The notes: generated by a model from the sequence alone, not told the origin. Counted from the stretch's first letter, positions 8,384-18,808 are shown. The stretch: DNA of 60,333 nt from Actinospineispora acaciae DSM 45401 (GCF_000620785.1 NZ_JIAI01000024.1:1-60333), one strand, 5' to 3'. Numbers and translations: made by a program.

Positions 8384-9387
8384 CGTCCACGACCAGCAAG
8401 CCCACCCGCGCCGCCACCGACGAGGGCGCCGACCGGCTGCGCACCGTGCGCGGCCGGCTGCAGCAGCTGCTCGCCAGCGCCGGGCTCGTGGTGATCTTCG
8501 CGTTCTTCGCGATCGCCGACTCGAACTTCCTCAACTACGGCAACGTCACCAACATCCTGTTCTCCACGGTGGTCATCGGCACCCTCGCGCTGGGCACCAC
8601 CGCCGTGATCATCGCCGGCGGCATCGACCTTTCCATCGGCACCGGGATGGCGCTGTGCGCGGTGGTCTCCGGCGTGCTGATCGTGAACACCGGCCTGCCG
8701 ATCCCCCTCGGCGTGCTCGGCACCATCCTGTTCGGCGGGCTGATCGGACTGGTCAACGGGGTCAGCGTGGCCGTGCTGAAGCTGCCGCCGTTCATCGCCA
8801 CGCTGGCCATGATGATGGTGGCCCAGGGCCTCGCCCTGGTGCTCTCGCACAGCGCGCCGATCTACTTCAGCGACCACCCCGGCTACTCGGACATCTCCAT
8901 CGGCAACCTGATCCCCGGCTCCGGCTTCCCCAACGCGGTGCTGGTGCTGGCCCTGGTCGCGGTGGTCGCCGGCGTGCTGCTGAACACCACGGTGCTCGGC
9001 CGCTACACCTACGCCATCGGCAGCAACGAGGACGCCACCGCGCTGTCCGGCATCGCGGTGCGCCGGTGGAAGATCGTCATCTACGTGATCGGCGGGCTGT
9101 TCACCGGGCTGGCCGGCATCATGATCTCGGCCAGGCTGGGGTCCGCCCAGCCGGCCACCGGGTTGGGCTACGAGCTGCAGGCCATCGCGGCGGTGGTGAT
9201 CGGGGGCACCTCGCTGTCCGGCGGCAAGGGCTCCATCGTCGGCACCCTGATCGGCGCGCTGATCATCTCGGTGCTGAACAACGGACTGCAGATCATGTCC
9301 ATCCCGCAGGAGTGGCAGAACGTCATCCTCGGCGTGGTCATCCTGCTGGCGGTCTACGTCGACCAGGCGCGCAAGCGCACAGCTTGA
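8380..9387 (+). CDS. CUT2-family sugar ABC transporter permease
   Basis: A 335-residue RbsC-like permease with about nine or ten membrane segments after a 30-residue cytoplasmic start. The family motifs TVIIAGGIDLSIGTGMAL, PPFIATLAMM and the late AVVIGGTSLSGGKGSIVGTLIGA are all present. The ATG at 8380 overlaps the stop of the ATP-binding gene (ATGA), supporting balanced synthesis. It would form the homodimeric membrane channel with the tandem ATPase and the lipoprotein downstream. Confidence 0.92.
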   Translation: MTSTTSKPTRAATDEGADRLRTVRGRLQQLLASAGLVVIFAFFAIADSNFLNYGNVTNILFSTVVIGTLALGTTAVIIAGGIDLSIGTGMALCAVVSGVLIVNTGLPIPLGVLGTILFGGLIGLVNGVSVAVLKLPPFIATLAMMMVAQGLALVLSHSAPIYFSDHPGYSDISIGNLIPGSGFPNAVLVLALVAVVAGVLLNTTVLGRYTYAIGSNEDATALSGIAVRRWKIVIYVIGGLFTGLAGIMISARLGSAQPATGLGYELQAIAAVVIGGTSLSGGKGSIVGTLIGALIISVLNNGLQIMSIPQEWQNVILGVVILLAVYVDQARKRTA

Positions 9388-9427
9388 CCCGAGTCCACCC
9401 GCGCCCCGAAGACCAACGGAGGTCACC

Positions 9428-10390
9428 TTGCGCACCCGACACACCCTGACCGCCCTGATCGCCGCGGCGGCGGCGCTGACCATGGTCCTCGCCGGCTGCG
9501 GTTCCGGCGGCGCCAAGAACGGCCAGCCCTACATCGCCATCGTGTCCAAGGGCTTCCAGCACCAGTTCTGGCAGGCGGTGAAGCGCGGCGCCGAGCAGGA
9601 GGCGGCCAAGCAGAACGTCCGGATCAGCTTCGACGGCCCCGCCACCGAGGCCGACGTGGAAGCCCAGGTCACCATGCTGACCAACGCGATCGGCAAGAGC
9701 CCCACCGCGATCGCCCTCGCCGCCCTGGACTCGCGGGCGGCCGCGCCGATCCTGCGCCAGGCGCAGGGCAACAAGATCCCGGTCGTCGCGTTCGACTCCG
9801 GGGTGGACAGCGACATCCCGGTCACCACCGCGTCCACCAACAACAAGGCGGCCGCCGCCGAAGCCGCGAAGCACCTCGCCGCGTCCCTCGGCGGCACCGG
9901 CAAGGTCGGCCTGGTGGTGCACGACCAGACCAGCAAGTCCGGCACCGACCGCCGCGACGGCTTCACCGAGTGGATGCGCGCCAACGCCCCCGGCATCCAG
10001 CTGCTGCAGCCCCAGTACGGCGGCGGCGACCAGGCCAAGTCCGCCGACATGACCAAGGCGATGATCGCGGCCAACCCGGACATCAAGGGCATCTACGGCT
10101 CCAACGAGGGCTCCGCGATCGGCGTCCTGAAGGGCGTCCAGGAGAGCGGCGTGCAGGGCATCAAGATCGTCGGCTTCGACTCCGGCAAGGCGCAGGTGGA
10201 CGCCGTGGCCAGCGGCCAGATGCTCGGCGCGATCACCCAGAACCCGGTCGGCATGGGCGCCGAGGTGGTGCGCGCGGCGATCAAGGCCAGCAAGGGCGAG
10301 CCGCAGCCGAAGGTCATCGACACCGGCTTCTTCTGGTACGACAGCACCAACGTCGGATCCCCGCAGATCAAGGACGTCCTCTACCAGTGA
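9428..10390 (+). CDS. Sugar ABC transporter substrate-binding lipoprotein
   Basis: A 320-residue periplasmic-binding-protein-like domain (LacI/RbsB type) exported as a lipoprotein: hydrophobic signal, lipobox LAGC with Cys at about residue 23, then a GSGG linker. IAIVSKGFQHQFWQAVKRGAEQEA is the usual first strand and helix, and KIPVVAFDSGVDSD and GIYGSNEGSAIGV are domain hinge regions. It begins with TTG at 9428, 40 bp after the permease, with GGAGGTCA just before. The ligand is inferred from the operon to be a deoxy sugar or related aldose. Confidence 0.9.
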   Translation: MRTRHTLTALIAAAAALTMVLAGCGSGGAKNGQPYIAIVSKGFQHQFWQAVKRGAEQEAAKQNVRISFDGPATEADVEAQVTMLTNAIGKSPTAIALAALDSRAAAPILRQAQGNKIPVVAFDSGVDSDIPVTTASTNNKAAAAEAAKHLAASLGGTGKVGLVVHDQTSKSGTDRRDGFTEWMRANAPGIQLLQPQYGGGDQAKSADMTKAMIAANPDIKGIYGSNEGSAIGVLKGVQESGVQGIKIVGFDSGKAQVDAVASGQMLGAITQNPVGMGAEVVRAAIKASKGEPQPKVIDTGFFWYDSTNVGSPQIKDVLYQ

Positions 10391-10405
10391 GAGAACGACC
10401 GCGCT

Positions 10406-10463
10406 GTGCCTCGGCCTCCTCGACGTCCTGGTGAGGATCAACGGCGTCGCGGAGCCGAGGCAC
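10406..10463 (+). terminator. Long hairpin terminator after the sugar operon
   Basis: GTGCCTCGGC (10406-10415) pairs perfectly with GCCGAGGCAC (10454-10463). An internal CGACG (10421-10425) also pairs with CGTCG (10445-10449), giving a long stacked stem. It begins 16 bp after the substrate-binding-protein stop. No U-tract follows, as is common in actinomycetes. Confidence 0.6.
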
Positions 10464-10491
10464 CAGGGCGGGAAGCACACCGATGTCCGTC

Positions 10492-10950
10492 CTACCGCCG
10501 TGCCCGCGAGATCCGGCCGCCCGGCTTGAACACCGACAACGCGGCCGCGGCGCTGATCATTGCGACGTGGTAGAGCGCCATCACCACCAGCACGGTCTGC
10601 GCCCGGAGATACTCCGGCGTACCGGCCGCCTCGGCGTGTGCCACGGCGTAGCGCAGCATCTCGGGTGACACCGAGATGGTGACCACCACCGTGGCCAGCA
10701 ACAGGGCCAGCTTCGCCGGCACCCACCAGTGCCGGGTCAGGCCCCAGCGGGTTCCCACGGCCAGCACCAACCCGGTGAACAGTGTCAGCAGCGCCGCCGG
10801 GCGGGCCAGCGCTGGATGTGGACGGACCGGACCATGAGCTGGCGCCGCTCGGCGATCTCGTCGGTGGGGCCGAGCTGGTCGGGCTCGGCGAGTCGGTGCA
10901 CACCTCCGGCGGCTTTCTCCGCCAGCCCGAGACAGTGCCACCCCTGGCGA
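10492..10950 (-). pseudogene. Frameshifted remnant of a small membrane protein (DUF2269-like)
   Basis: The minus-strand reading from about 10797 down to the stop at 10492 gives a convincing membrane-protein tail (LLTLFTGLVLAVGTRWGL, then RHWWVPAKLALLLATVVVTI and a final hydrophobic segment). This resembles the C-terminal part of DUF2269-like proteins. Upstream of about 10797 the same frame becomes Arg/Pro-rich and unprotein-like. The +1-shifted frame there reads a plausible stretch (LAEKAAGGVHRLAEPDQLG, then EIAERRQLMVRSVHIQRW) and then stops. Either one gene is broken by a frameshift near 10797 or two gene ends are juxtaposed. No intact start is visible. Function is lost or unknown. Confidence 0.45.
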
Positions 10951-11028
10951 ACCGCGCAGGCGCCGCGCCCACATCAATGGTCCGAACCCCGCCGTCCACA
11001 CTCATAGTTCGTTTCCCCTGGTCACCAC

Positions 11029-11072
11029 CCGTGAGTGGTTAGAGGTGCTATGGCACCGCTTACCACTCACGG
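11029..11072. repeat. 44-nt imperfect palindrome between two gene remnants
   Basis: CCGTGAGTGGT (11029-11039) is the exact reverse complement of ACCACTCACGG (11062-11072). Inside, AG/CT and GGTGC (11044-11048)/GCACC (11053-11057) also pair around a TATG loop, leaving only two mismatched positions in the stem. It could be a two-site operator of a lost TetR-type gene pair, a hairpin, or the scar of a small mobile repeat. I see no transposase or matching copy elsewhere in the window. Confidence 0.6.
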
Positions 11073-11088
11073 CTTCTGAGCTGGGTGT

Positions 11089-11505
11089 TTGTTGGGCGGC
11101 GGCCGCCTCGGCGAGGTCGAGGGCGGCGAGACGGACCGCCTTGGGCTGCGCGGCTACTGGATGGGCGCGGCGAAGGGGATGGGCACGCTCCTGCGCGAAC
11201 GGCTCGGCGAGCGCTACCGGGCGGTCGCGCTGACCGGGTACCACGTCGCCACCCAATGGCCGGGCAGGCCAGCCGTGCTCAACGACGGGCCGGACCCGCG
11301 GTCCCACTCGTTCGACCGCCGCCTGCACGAGCTCGACGCCCCGTACCTGATCGTCGACCCGGCCGCGACCGAACCGAGGCGCACCCTGTTCGGCCGGCCG
11401 AGGAAGGAATGGCTCGGCCGGCCCAAACAGGCTCAGGTCATCGTGCGCGAGCAGTTCGCCGCCGTGCTCTACCTCGACCGCTCACCGGCCATGACACCGC
11501 TGTGA
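11089..11505 (+). pseudogene. C-terminal remnant of an erythromycin-esterase-family gene
   Basis: An open frame of 138 codons whose second half looks like the C-terminal part of erythromycin esterase family proteins: MGAAKGMGTLLRERLGERYR followed by AVALTGYHVA, a LIVDPAA strand, and an ending AAVLYLDRSPAMTPL. The normal family is about 400 residues; the N-terminal catalytic His/Glu region is missing, and the first 25 codons are G-rich with no ribosome site. I read it as a truncated relic adjoining the other decayed gene and the palindrome. It may still be translated as a short hypothetical protein. The stop lies four bases from the convergent azlD stop. Confidence 0.45.
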
Positions 11506-11508
11506 GGG

Positions 11509-11826
11509 TCACACGCCGGGCAGCAGCCGCAGCAGTGCCGCGGCCGCCACGCCGCAGGCCATCGCGGCCAGCATCGGCGCCCGCAGCAGCCGCACGGCGC
11601 CGGCCACCCCGACCCCGGCCACCACCGGCCACTGCACCGCGCCCCAGTGCTCGCCGGCCAGGTTGACCACCACGAACGCGGCCAGCAGCGCGGGCGCCAG
11701 CAGCGTGATCACCCGGGCCGCCGGCGCCGGCAGCTCGCGGTGCCCGAGCGCCGCCGGGCCGACCGCCTTGATGGTGAAGCTGATCGCCGCCACGATCAGC
11801 ACCGACACCCACACCGCGGCACCCAT
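11509..11826 (-). CDS. azlD: AzlD-family branched-chain amino acid exporter subunit
   Basis: A 105-residue protein with about four membrane segments: MGAAVWVSVLIVAAISFTIK, then RVITLLAPALLAAFVVVNLA and two more. This is the size and shape of AzlD, the small partner of AzlC in exporters of branched-chain amino acids and analogues. Its ATG overlaps the azlC stop (ATGA), so the two are translated together. No Lrp-type regulator is adjacent. Confidence 0.85.
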   Translation of the reverse strand: MGAAVWVSVLIVAAISFTIKAVGPAALGHRELPAPAARVITLLAPALLAAFVVVNLAGEHWGAVQWPVVAGVGVAGAVRLLRAPMLAAMACGVAAAALLRLLPGV

Positions 11827-12551
11827 CACGCCCCCGCCGCCCGGGCGGCCCGCAGCCCGACCAACGCCGGCAGCGAGGCCAGCAGCAACGCCAGCCCCAT
11901 CGGCAGCACGAACACCAGCCCGGCGGCCAGCAACGCGCTCACCCCGGCGATGGCCTTGGCCCGGCGCGACCCGCGCAGCTCGTCGATCAGCAGGATCAGG
12001 AAGAAGGCCGGGAACATCGCGTCTAGCCCCAGGTCCTGCATCAGCCCGTGCGGCGGCGCGACCACCGCCCCCACCACGGTGCCGATCATCCAGGCCGCCC
12101 ACTGCACGGCGGTGGTGCCGAACAGCCGCTCCCTGTCGAACCGGCCACCGCCGAGGTGCGCCGCCGCCCAGGAGGCGTCCACCACCGCCTGGCCCTCCAG
12201 CGCGCGGCGCACCCGGCCGCCCTTCAGGCTCGGCCCGATCGCCAGGCCCATCGGCAGGAACCGCATGTTGATCAGCGCGGCCGCGGTCACCGCGACCAGC
12301 ACCCCTCCCCCGCCGGCCAGGCCGCCGACGAGTGCGAACTGCGCCGAACCCGAGAACACCAGCAGAGACGACACGATCACGGCCACCGCGCTCCACCCGC
12401 TGCCGGTGGCCAGCGCACCGAACGACACCGCGAGCACGAAACTCGGCACCGCCAGCGGCAGCCCGATGCGGAGGCCGGCGCGGAACCGGGCTCTCGTGTC
12501 ATCCGGATCCGTCGTTGGTTCTGCAGTCATGCGCCCGACGCTAACACCCAA
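11826..12551 (-). CDS. azlC: AzlC-family branched-chain amino acid exporter, large subunit
   Basis: A 241-residue polytopic protein of the AzlC/YgaZ family: after a charged N-terminus come the VSFGALATGSGWSAV and FSGSAQFALVGGLAGGGG motifs, NMRFLPMGLAIGPSLKG (the family's NxRxxxM-like element), and later FLILLIDELRGSRRAKA. It probably forms the export channel together with AzlD. The ATG at 12551 faces the ABATE/CGNR regulator gene across a 30-bp divergent gap, so that regulator may control it. Confidence 0.88.
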   Translation of the reverse strand: MGVSVGRMTAEPTTDPDDTRARFRAGLRIGLPLAVPSFVLAVSFGALATGSGWSAVAVIVSSLLVFSGSAQFALVGGLAGGGGVLVAVTAAALINMRFLPMGLAIGPSLKGGRVRRALEGQAVVDASWAAAHLGGGRFDRERLFGTTAVQWAAWMIGTVVGAVVAPPHGLMQDLGLDAMFPAFFLILLIDELRGSRRAKAIAGVSALLAAGLVFVLPMGLALLLASLPALVGLRAARAAGA

Positions 12552-12581
12552 ATCGATGTACAGGCATTAGGATATGGCGGC

Positions 12582-13163
12582 ATGACGACCGGCCGGCCCG
12601 ACCTGATCGGCGGCCATCCGCTGCTCGACCTGGTGAACACGGTGTCCTGGCGCCGCGACCCGACCAGGGTGCGGGACAACCTGTCCGACCCCGCCGCGCT
12701 CCCGCGCTGGCTGGGCCACACCGGCCTGCTCACCGACGCCGAGCTCGCGGCGCTCACCGACCTGGACGCCGACACGCTCGCGCGGGTGCGGGACATCCGT
12801 GAGACCGCCTACGCCGTGCTCGTCGCGACGGCCAACGCTTCCGAGCCGGAGCCCGAGGCCCTCGACGCGCTGAACGCCGTCCTGCTCGACGCGCTGCGGC
12901 ACGCGCGCCCGGTCCCCGCGCTGCCGTTGCGCTGGACGATGCCCGTACGCACGCCCGCCGACCTGCCGCACCGGATCGCACTCGGCGCGTGGGAGCTGCT
13001 GTGTTCGCCGGACGTGCGGCGGCTGCGCGAGTGCGCCGGCTCCGCCTGCGGTTGGCTGTTCCTGGACCGCAGCCGCAACCACACCCGCCGTTGGTGCAGC
13101 ACGGCCGACTGCGGCAACCGCGATCGGGTCCGCCGGCACTACGAGCTGTCGCGCCGGCGATAG
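12582..13163 (+). CDS. ABATE / CGNR zinc-finger putative transcription regulator
   Basis: A 193-residue protein of the CGNR family: an N-terminal ABATE-like domain (HPLLDLVNTVSWR, DLDADTLARVRDIRETAYAVL) and a C-terminal zinc finger with four cysteines in CAGSAC and CSTADCGNRDRVRRHYE. These proteins are thought to be stress-type DNA-binding regulators. TAGGAT at 12568-12573 lies about 10 bp before the ATG, suggesting a leaderless transcript. It is divergent from azlC and its last 25 bp overlap the end of the MerR gene on the opposite strand. Confidence 0.85.
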   Translation: MTTGRPDLIGGHPLLDLVNTVSWRRDPTRVRDNLSDPAALPRWLGHTGLLTDAELAALTDLDADTLARVRDIRETAYAVLVATANASEPEPEALDALNAVLLDALRHARPVPALPLRWTMPVRTPADLPHRIALGAWELLCSPDVRRLRECAGSACGWLFLDRSRNHTRRWCSTADCGNRDRVRRHYELSRRR

Positions 13164-13699
13164 GCGCGCTGGCGGCAGGCGTGCGAGCAGTAGCGGCGAG
13201 GTCGTCCGGTGGCGGGTCGAACGACGGGTAGACCGCAGACCTCGCAGGTGTCGTCATCGACTGTTTCGTCACGTGACGTTTCGTCACGGTCGCCCGGCGG
13301 CCAGGAAGTGTGGGCGGCGATGTCGCGGTCCATCAGGTGACACCGGGTGGGATCGTCGTTCTCGCAGATCAGCAGGTGGGTGAGGTAGCGCCGGGCGCTG
13401 TCCAACCGGGCGCGCTGCCGGTCGATGACGGCGATGCGGCTGGTCACCGTGTCGCGCCAGTCGTGGGTGTTGGTCGTGCCGCTGAAGACATTCCGCACGT
13501 CGTCGAGCGACATCATGCCGGTCTGCCGGAACAGCTGGATGAGCGCGATCCGGCGCAACTCGTGCGGACCGTACGCGCGCCGGCCGCCGGCGCCGGACAG
13601 CGGCTGGACGAGCCCTTCCCTCTCCCACCACCGCAGCGTGGACACCGGCAGCCCGAACGTCGCGGCGGCCTGGCCGATGGTGAGCACGTCCCGATCCAT
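13139..13699 (-). CDS. MerR-family regulator with C-terminal Cys-rich finger
   Basis: A 186-residue protein. The MerR helix-turn-helix is clear: LTIGQAAATFGLPVSTLRWW, EREGLVQPL, RRAYGPHELRRIALI. A coiled region (TVTSRIAVIDRQRARLDSARRYLTHLL) should be the dimerisation helix, then an effector part (CENDDPTRCHLMDRDI). The tail carries a four-cysteine element, CEVCGLPVV ... RRYCSHACRQRAYRRR, like a treble-clef finger. Start at 13699 (MDRD) or 13708 (MGSM). It is divergent from the MFS exporter gene and faces the Zur-like box in the shared region; its effector is unknown, and a metal or drug is possible. Confidence 0.85.
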   Translation of the reverse strand: MDRDVLTIGQAAATFGLPVSTLRWWEREGLVQPLSGAGGRRAYGPHELRRIALIQLFRQTGMMSLDDVRNVFSGTTNTHDWRDTVTSRIAVIDRQRARLDSARRYLTHLLICENDDPTRCHLMDRDIAAHTSWPPGDRDETSRDETVDDDTCEVCGLPVVRPATGRPRRYCSHACRQRAYRRRDSS

Positions 13700-13743
13700 G
13701 CTTCCCATTTGACATGAAGTCGGCTTCACCCGGAAGGGTTCTT

Positions 13744-13761
13744 GTTGAAAACGATTCTCGC
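13744..13761. promoter_or_regulatory. Zur-like operator upstream of the MFS exporter gene
   Basis: GTTGAAAACGATTCTCGC contains TGAAAACGATTCTCG, which matches 13 of 15 positions of the AT-rich palindrome TGAAAA-NNN-TTTTCA that I know as the actinobacterial Zur (zinc uptake repressor) box. The same 18-bp sequence recurs with 15/18 identity at 15234-15251, before the importer operon. It lies in the 114-bp divergent region between the MerR and MFS genes. Confidence 0.65.
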
Positions 13762-13813
13762 TGCTGGCGAGCGGGGACGTGACGGAACCGAGCCAACCGG
13801 GAGACGAAGCGCT

Positions 13814-15244
13814 GTGACGAATGGGGCGAGTAGGGCGACAGCCACCGGCCGGGAGCACGCTACCGGCGCGGGCGGCGGGCTCGGCGTGCTGGCCGCACTG
13901 CTGGTGTCGGGGTTCGGCTACGGGCTCGCGGCGGTGATGGTGATCCCCGCGCTCGGACAGATCGGCGGGCACTACCACCTGTCGGGCGGGTCGGCGTCGT
14001 GGGCGTTGACGATCAACCTGCTCGGCGGCACGGTGACGACCCCGATCATCGCGCGGTTGGCGGACCGGCACGGGCACCGCCTGGTCGGCGTGATCATCAT
14101 GGCCGGCCTCGCCGTGGGCAGCGTGGTGTGCATCCTCGCCCCGGGGTACGGCGCCTTCCTGGCCGGCCGCTTCATCCAGAGCCTGGCTTCGGCGATCTTC
14201 CCGATCGGCTTCTCGATCCTGCGCGCCACCCAGCCGCCCCGCCGGCTCGGGCTCGGCATCGGGCTGCTCAGCGCGATGACCGGCCTCGGCGGGATCGGCC
14301 TGCCGCTGTCCGGCATCCTCCTCGACGCCTCGGGCCTGGCCGGCATGTTCGTCCCCGCCGTGGTCCTCGGCGTGGTCGGCGCCCTCGCCCTGGGGGTGAC
14401 CGGGCCACGCCACGAGTCCAGCACCGGCCAGGTCCGGATGGACTGGGCCGGCGCCGGCCTGCTCGCCGTCGGCCTTGCCGCGATCCTGCTCGGCATCGAC
14501 CGAGGCCCCGACTGGGGCTGGGCCTCCGCCGCGGTCATCGCGCTGCTCGCCGCCGGCGCGGCCGTGCTCGCCGGGTGGGTGATCGTGGAGCGACGCGTCG
14601 CCGCGCCGCTGGTGAGCATGCGGGTGTTCACCCAGCGTCCGGTGCTGATGAGCAACATCTCCGCGTTCTTCATCGGCTTCGGCATGTACGCCGCATACGT
14701 CGTCATCCCCGAGCTGGTCACCACCCCGGCGTCCACCGGCTACGGGTTCGGGCGCTCCGTCGCCGTCTCCGGGCTGGTCCTGCTGCCCGCGATGGTGCTG
14801 CTCCCGGCCGGGGTCCAGGTCGCCGCCCGCGTCACCGCGCGCACCGGACCCCGGCCGGTGCTGATCGCCTCGGTCGCCGTCATGATCGTCTCGTTCGCCT
14901 GGCCCGCCGTCGCCCGTCACACGCTGGCCGACCTCATCGGTGCCGGCGTCCTCCTCGGACTGGCCGTCGGCGGCGCCTACGCCGTGCTGCCCACCGTCAT
15001 CGCACAGGCCGTCGCACCCGCCGACACGGGCGTCGCGACCGGGATCAACCAGATCGCCCGTGCCGGCGGCGGCGCCTTCGGCACCGCCATCGCCGCCACC
15101 CTCCTGGCCAGCCTCGCCGGCCCCGACGGCGTCCCCCACGACCACGCCTACACGGTCGTGTTCACCGTCCTGGCCATCGGCACCGCGCTCGCCATCCTCT
15201 CCGCCCTCGGCCTCGGCCCGCACCGCCCTTGCCGTTGCAAATGA
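13814..15244 (+). CDS. MFS exporter, possible metallophore efflux pump
   Basis: A 476-residue MFS protein of the drug-efflux type, with about 14 hydrophobic segments. Motif A-like RLADRHGHRLVG lies after the second segment, the antiporter-type helix GRFIQSLASAIFPIGFSI follows, and GIGLPLSGILLDASGLAGMF is an export-type motif C. The GTG at 13814 is preceded by GGGAGACGAAG; an earlier in-frame ATG at 13742 overlaps the Zur-like box and is unlikely. Having the same putative operator as the downstream zinc/metallophore importer suggests it works in the same regulon, perhaps secreting a metallophore made elsewhere or recycling an emptied one. A generic multidrug role cannot be excluded. Confidence 0.7.
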   Translation: MTNGASRATATGREHATGAGGGLGVLAALLVSGFGYGLAAVMVIPALGQIGGHYHLSGGSASWALTINLLGGTVTTPIIARLADRHGHRLVGVIIMAGLAVGSVVCILAPGYGAFLAGRFIQSLASAIFPIGFSILRATQPPRRLGLGIGLLSAMTGLGGIGLPLSGILLDASGLAGMFVPAVVLGVVGALALGVTGPRHESSTGQVRMDWAGAGLLAVGLAAILLGIDRGPDWGWASAAVIALLAAGAAVLAGWVIVERRVAAPLVSMRVFTQRPVLMSNISAFFIGFGMYAAYVVIPELVTTPASTGYGFGRSVAVSGLVLLPAMVLLPAGVQVAARVTARTGPRPVLIASVAVMIVSFAWPAVARHTLADLIGAGVLLGLAVGGAYAVLPTVIAQAVAPADTGVATGINQIARAGGGAFGTAIAATLLASLAGPDGVPHDHAYTVVFTVLAIGTALAILSALGLGPHRPCRCK

Positions 15245-15256
15245 TTCTCGTTTTCA
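15234..15256. promoter_or_regulatory. Zur-like operator (possibly double) in front of the importer operon
   Basis: TGCAAATGATTCTCG (15236-15250) matches 12 of 15 positions of the TGAAAATGATTTTCA-type Zur palindrome. An overlapping TGA/TTTTCA pair (15242-15256) may be a second register. The site spans the stop codon of the MFS gene and lies about 40-55 bp before the first ABC gene. It shares 15 of 18 bases with the box at 13744-13761. Confidence 0.65.
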
Positions 15257-15308
15257 TGTAGAAAGTGACGTGCTCACGCGGTGAGCGACACGTTTGTGGG
15301 GGTGGCCC

Positions 15309-17041
15309 GTGTGGTCGGCGATCAGGTTGTTTCTGGGTGTGCGTCCGAGGGCTTGGATGGGGATAGCCGGTCTCGTCGGGCTGATGTTGCTGGTGACGGC
15401 GACCTATGTGGGTCAGGGTCTCCTGATCGCGGACCTGCTGTTCAGGGCGTTTTCGTCGGTCGATGCCGGTGGTCTGCTGGCGTCCTTGGCCGTGATCGGC
15501 GTGTTGCAGTTGGTTCGGATCGCGCTGCTCGTCGTGCGGGACTCGTGGGCGCCTCGGGTGTCGGCGCGGGTCAAGGAGGCGGTGCGTGAACGCCTGACGG
15601 TGAAGCTGATGGAGATCGGGCCCGGGCAGGCGCAGCGGATGCGTACCGGGGATCTCCAGTCGACGCTGGTGGACTCGGTGGAGCTGCTCGACCCGCTGGT
15701 GGGCCGGTTCGTGCCGACGGTGGTGGCGTCCGTGCTGGGGTCGTGTTTCGCGTCGGTGTACGTCATGGCCGTCGACCCGGCGGTGGGCCTGGTCGTGCTG
15801 GCGTGTGCCCTGCTGGCGCCGCTGTCCAAGCTGGTCGGGGAACGGTGGATCAGGGAGCGCGGCGGCCGCTGGATGGTGTCCTACCGGGGCATGTACGCCG
15901 AGAGCCTGGACGCCGTGCAGGGGATGGCGACGCTCAAGGCGTTCAACGCCAGCGGCCGGCGGGGCCGGGAGCTGGTCGAGCGCGGTGAGGCGTTCTGCCG
16001 GGACTCCATCGGGCTGATGGTGGCGTGGTGCGCCACGTCGAGCATCGCCGCGCTGATGGTGCCGATCGGGACCACGGCGGCGGTGGGCCTGGGCGCCTGG
16101 CACGCGGCCACCGGCACGGTGAGCGTCGCGGGGCTGTTCACGATCCTGATGCTGACCCGCGAGACCTTCCGGCCCATGCACGAGCTGGAGGTGGCGTACC
16201 ACTCCGCGTACTACGCCATCCCGGCCGGTCGCGCGGTCGCCGACGTCCTGCGCCTGCAACCGAGGGTGCGGGACACGGTGATCACGGCGCCGGCGTTGCG
16301 GAGCGACCCTCCCGGCCTGGAGTTCCGCGATCTGCGGTTCTGTTACCCGACCCGCCGCGCGCCGGCGCTGGACGGGTTCAGCCTGGTGGTCGCGCCGGGC
16401 GAGCGGGTGGCCATCGTGGGCCGTTCCGGAGCGGGCAAGAGCACGGTGCTCGGGATGCTGATGCGGTACTTCGACGCCGACGCGGGCACGATCCGCGTCG
16501 ACGGCCGTGACATCCGTGAGCTCCCGCTGGCCGGCCTGCGGGCGCTGGTCGGCGTCGTCGCGCAGGACACCTACCTGTTCCACGGCACGGTTCGGGAGAA
16601 CCTGCTGCTCGCCAGGCCGGACGCCACCGACGAGGAGATCCGTCGCGCGGTGACCGCGGCGCGGGCGGCCGGGTTCATCGACCGCCTGCCGCGGGGGTTC
16701 GAGACGGTCGTCGGCGAACGCGGCCTGAAACTGTCCGGCGGCGAGCGCCAGCGCATCGCGATCGCCCGCGCCCTGCTCAAGGACGCCCCCGTGCTCGTCC
16801 TCGACGAACCGACCTCCAGCATCGACGCCGCCAACGAGGCGGAGATCACCCAGGCCCTCGGTGACCTGACCCGAGGCCGCACGACCGTCGTCATCGCGCA
16901 CCGGCTGTCCACGGTGCGCGACGCCGACCGGATAGTGGTGATGGACTCCGGCCGGGTGGTCGAGTTCGGCAGCCACCCGGACCTGCTGGCACGCAACGGC
17001 CTCTACGCCGAGCTGGTCGCGACCCAGACCGGGGTGCCGGC

Positions 17042-17045
<4 letters not shown>
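15309..17045 (+). CDS. ABC half-transporter (IrtA/YbtP-like), membrane domain plus ATPase
   Basis: A 578-residue type IV ABC protein: six-helix membrane domain (about residues 1-320), then ATPase with Walker A GRSGAGKST, Q-loop VVAQDTYLF, signature LSGGERQRIAIARALL, Walker B VLVLDEPTSSID and the H-loop IAHRLST. The fold is that of exporters. In operons with siderophore-binding proteins, however, such pairs (IrtAB, YbtPQ) import metal-siderophore complexes across the membrane. I take GTG 15309, preceded by GGGGGTGG; an in-frame TTG at 15294 is the alternative. It overlaps the second half-transporter by GTGA, so a heterodimer is expected. The nearby Zur-like box suggests a zinc-loaded ligand. 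Confidence 0.88.

Positions 17046-18804
<1,759 letters not shown>

Positions 18805-18808
<4 letters not shown>

Noticed and set aside
10391..11508. Insertion sequence or prophage at the decayed patch
   Set aside because: No transposase, integrase or target duplication was found. Only one palindrome and two relics are present.
13742..13813. Earlier in-frame ATG for the MFS exporter
   Set aside because: It would place the Zur-like box inside the coding region and adds a non-conserved hydrophilic stretch. GTG 13814 has a ribosome site.
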